DNA of 5,074 bases, taken from contig JAEMSB010000371.1 of the NCBI GenBank assembly GCA_016463045.1, positions 1 to 5,074 on the forward strand, given 5' to 3'. Each line of letters opens with the position of its first letter. Within the stretch, counting starts at the first letter, position 1. Under the pieces are notes generated by a model that was not told the origin of the DNA, did not search any database, and saw nothing but the letters and a program-made list of their open reading frames with translations. The position numbers and the translations under genes were made by a program. Below are positions 4,947 through 5,074 of this stretch, piece by piece. This DNA comes from Niveispirillum sp. (GTDB lineage Bacteria; Pseudomonadota; Alphaproteobacteria; Azospirillales; Azospirillaceae).

Positions 4947-5074
4947 ATGACCGACATTCCCGCCGCGACGGCCCCCGCCATGACCACCGATACCCCGACC
5001 CAGGCCCCCAAGCCCGCATCCCTGCCCGTGATCCGCATCCAGGCGGGCCGGCATAAGCGCGCGCAGCATGGCCA
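4947..5074 (+). CDS. Probable RlmI-type class I SAM-dependent rRNA methyltransferase (5' part only)
   Basis: Only 42 codons are visible before the edge. After a low-complexity Ala/Pro/Thr-rich stretch (residues 1-26), the protein reads LPVIRIQAGRHKRAQHG (26-42). This matches the start of the N-terminal PUA domain of the RlmI/YccW-like family (typically V-x-L-x-x-G-R-x-x-R-x-x-x-G-H-P-W). Family members methylate a cytosine C5 of 23S rRNA; the exact target here is inferred only by family. The catalytic domain lies outside the window. Start choice is uncertain: 4947 has no nearby Shine-Dalgarno, an in-frame ATG at 4980 is equally bare, and a GTG at 5028 lies at the domain edge. It follows the GNAT-like gene by 53 bp on the same strand and may be partly cotranscribed with it. 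Confidence 0.6.
   Translation, partial: MTDIPAATAPAMTTDTPTQAPKPASLPVIRIQAGRHKRAQHG

Noticed and set aside
4291..5019. Open frame of 242 codons on the minus strand opposite the GNAT-like gene
   Set aside because: It runs across two plus-strand genes and the FNR box, with low-complexity composition; treated as a shadow.

Overview
The window looks like a core chromosomal segment of a high-GC alphaproteobacterium, most likely from the Rhodospirillales/Azospirillum side of the class. Three things suggest this. The ubiG and lysC genes stand side by side and divergent, which is a familiar alphaproteobacterial neighbourhood. The FNR-type regulator has the C-x2-C-x7-C cluster spacing common in that class. 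Codon use is strongly GC-ending. The genus call is an inference from protein style; no database search was possible. I see no mobile element, RNA gene, CRISPR array or phage gene.

Layout. Positions 1-752 (minus) hold ubiG, a ubiquinone-biosynthesis O-methyltransferase that runs off the left edge only a few codons before its expected end. A 213-bp divergent intergenic region with two inverted repeats follows. lysC (966-2201, plus) encodes a complete monofunctional aspartate kinase with two C-terminal ACT domains, and a very clear intrinsic terminator follows it. A nitronate monooxygenase/FabK-like flavoprotein gene (2344-3366, plus) comes next. It converges, with only 4 bp between stop codons, on an FNR-family oxygen-sensing regulator gene (3371-4114, minus).

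Upstream of the regulator is a 323-bp divergent control region containing a perfect FNR box (TTGATCCAGATCAA, 4310-4323). On its other side is a small uncharacterised gene (best start 4438, end 4893, plus) whose product resembles a GNAT-type acetyltransferase fold without the usual acetyl-CoA loop. At the right edge (4947-5074, plus) begins what looks like an RlmI-type class I SAM-dependent rRNA methyltransferase.

How the parts connect. ubiG supplies ubiquinone for respiration, and lysC is the gate to lysine, threonine, methionine and diaminopimelate synthesis. These two are ordinary housekeeping genes. The most interesting stretch is 3371-4893: an oxygen-responsive regulator, a single perfect binding site for that kind of regulator, and a divergent gene of unknown function. 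The site lies at a spacing that could serve either direction, so autoregulation, control of the small gene by oxygen, or both are plausible. I found no convincing evidence for a wholly new multi-gene system. The GNAT-like gene is the best candidate for undescribed biology.
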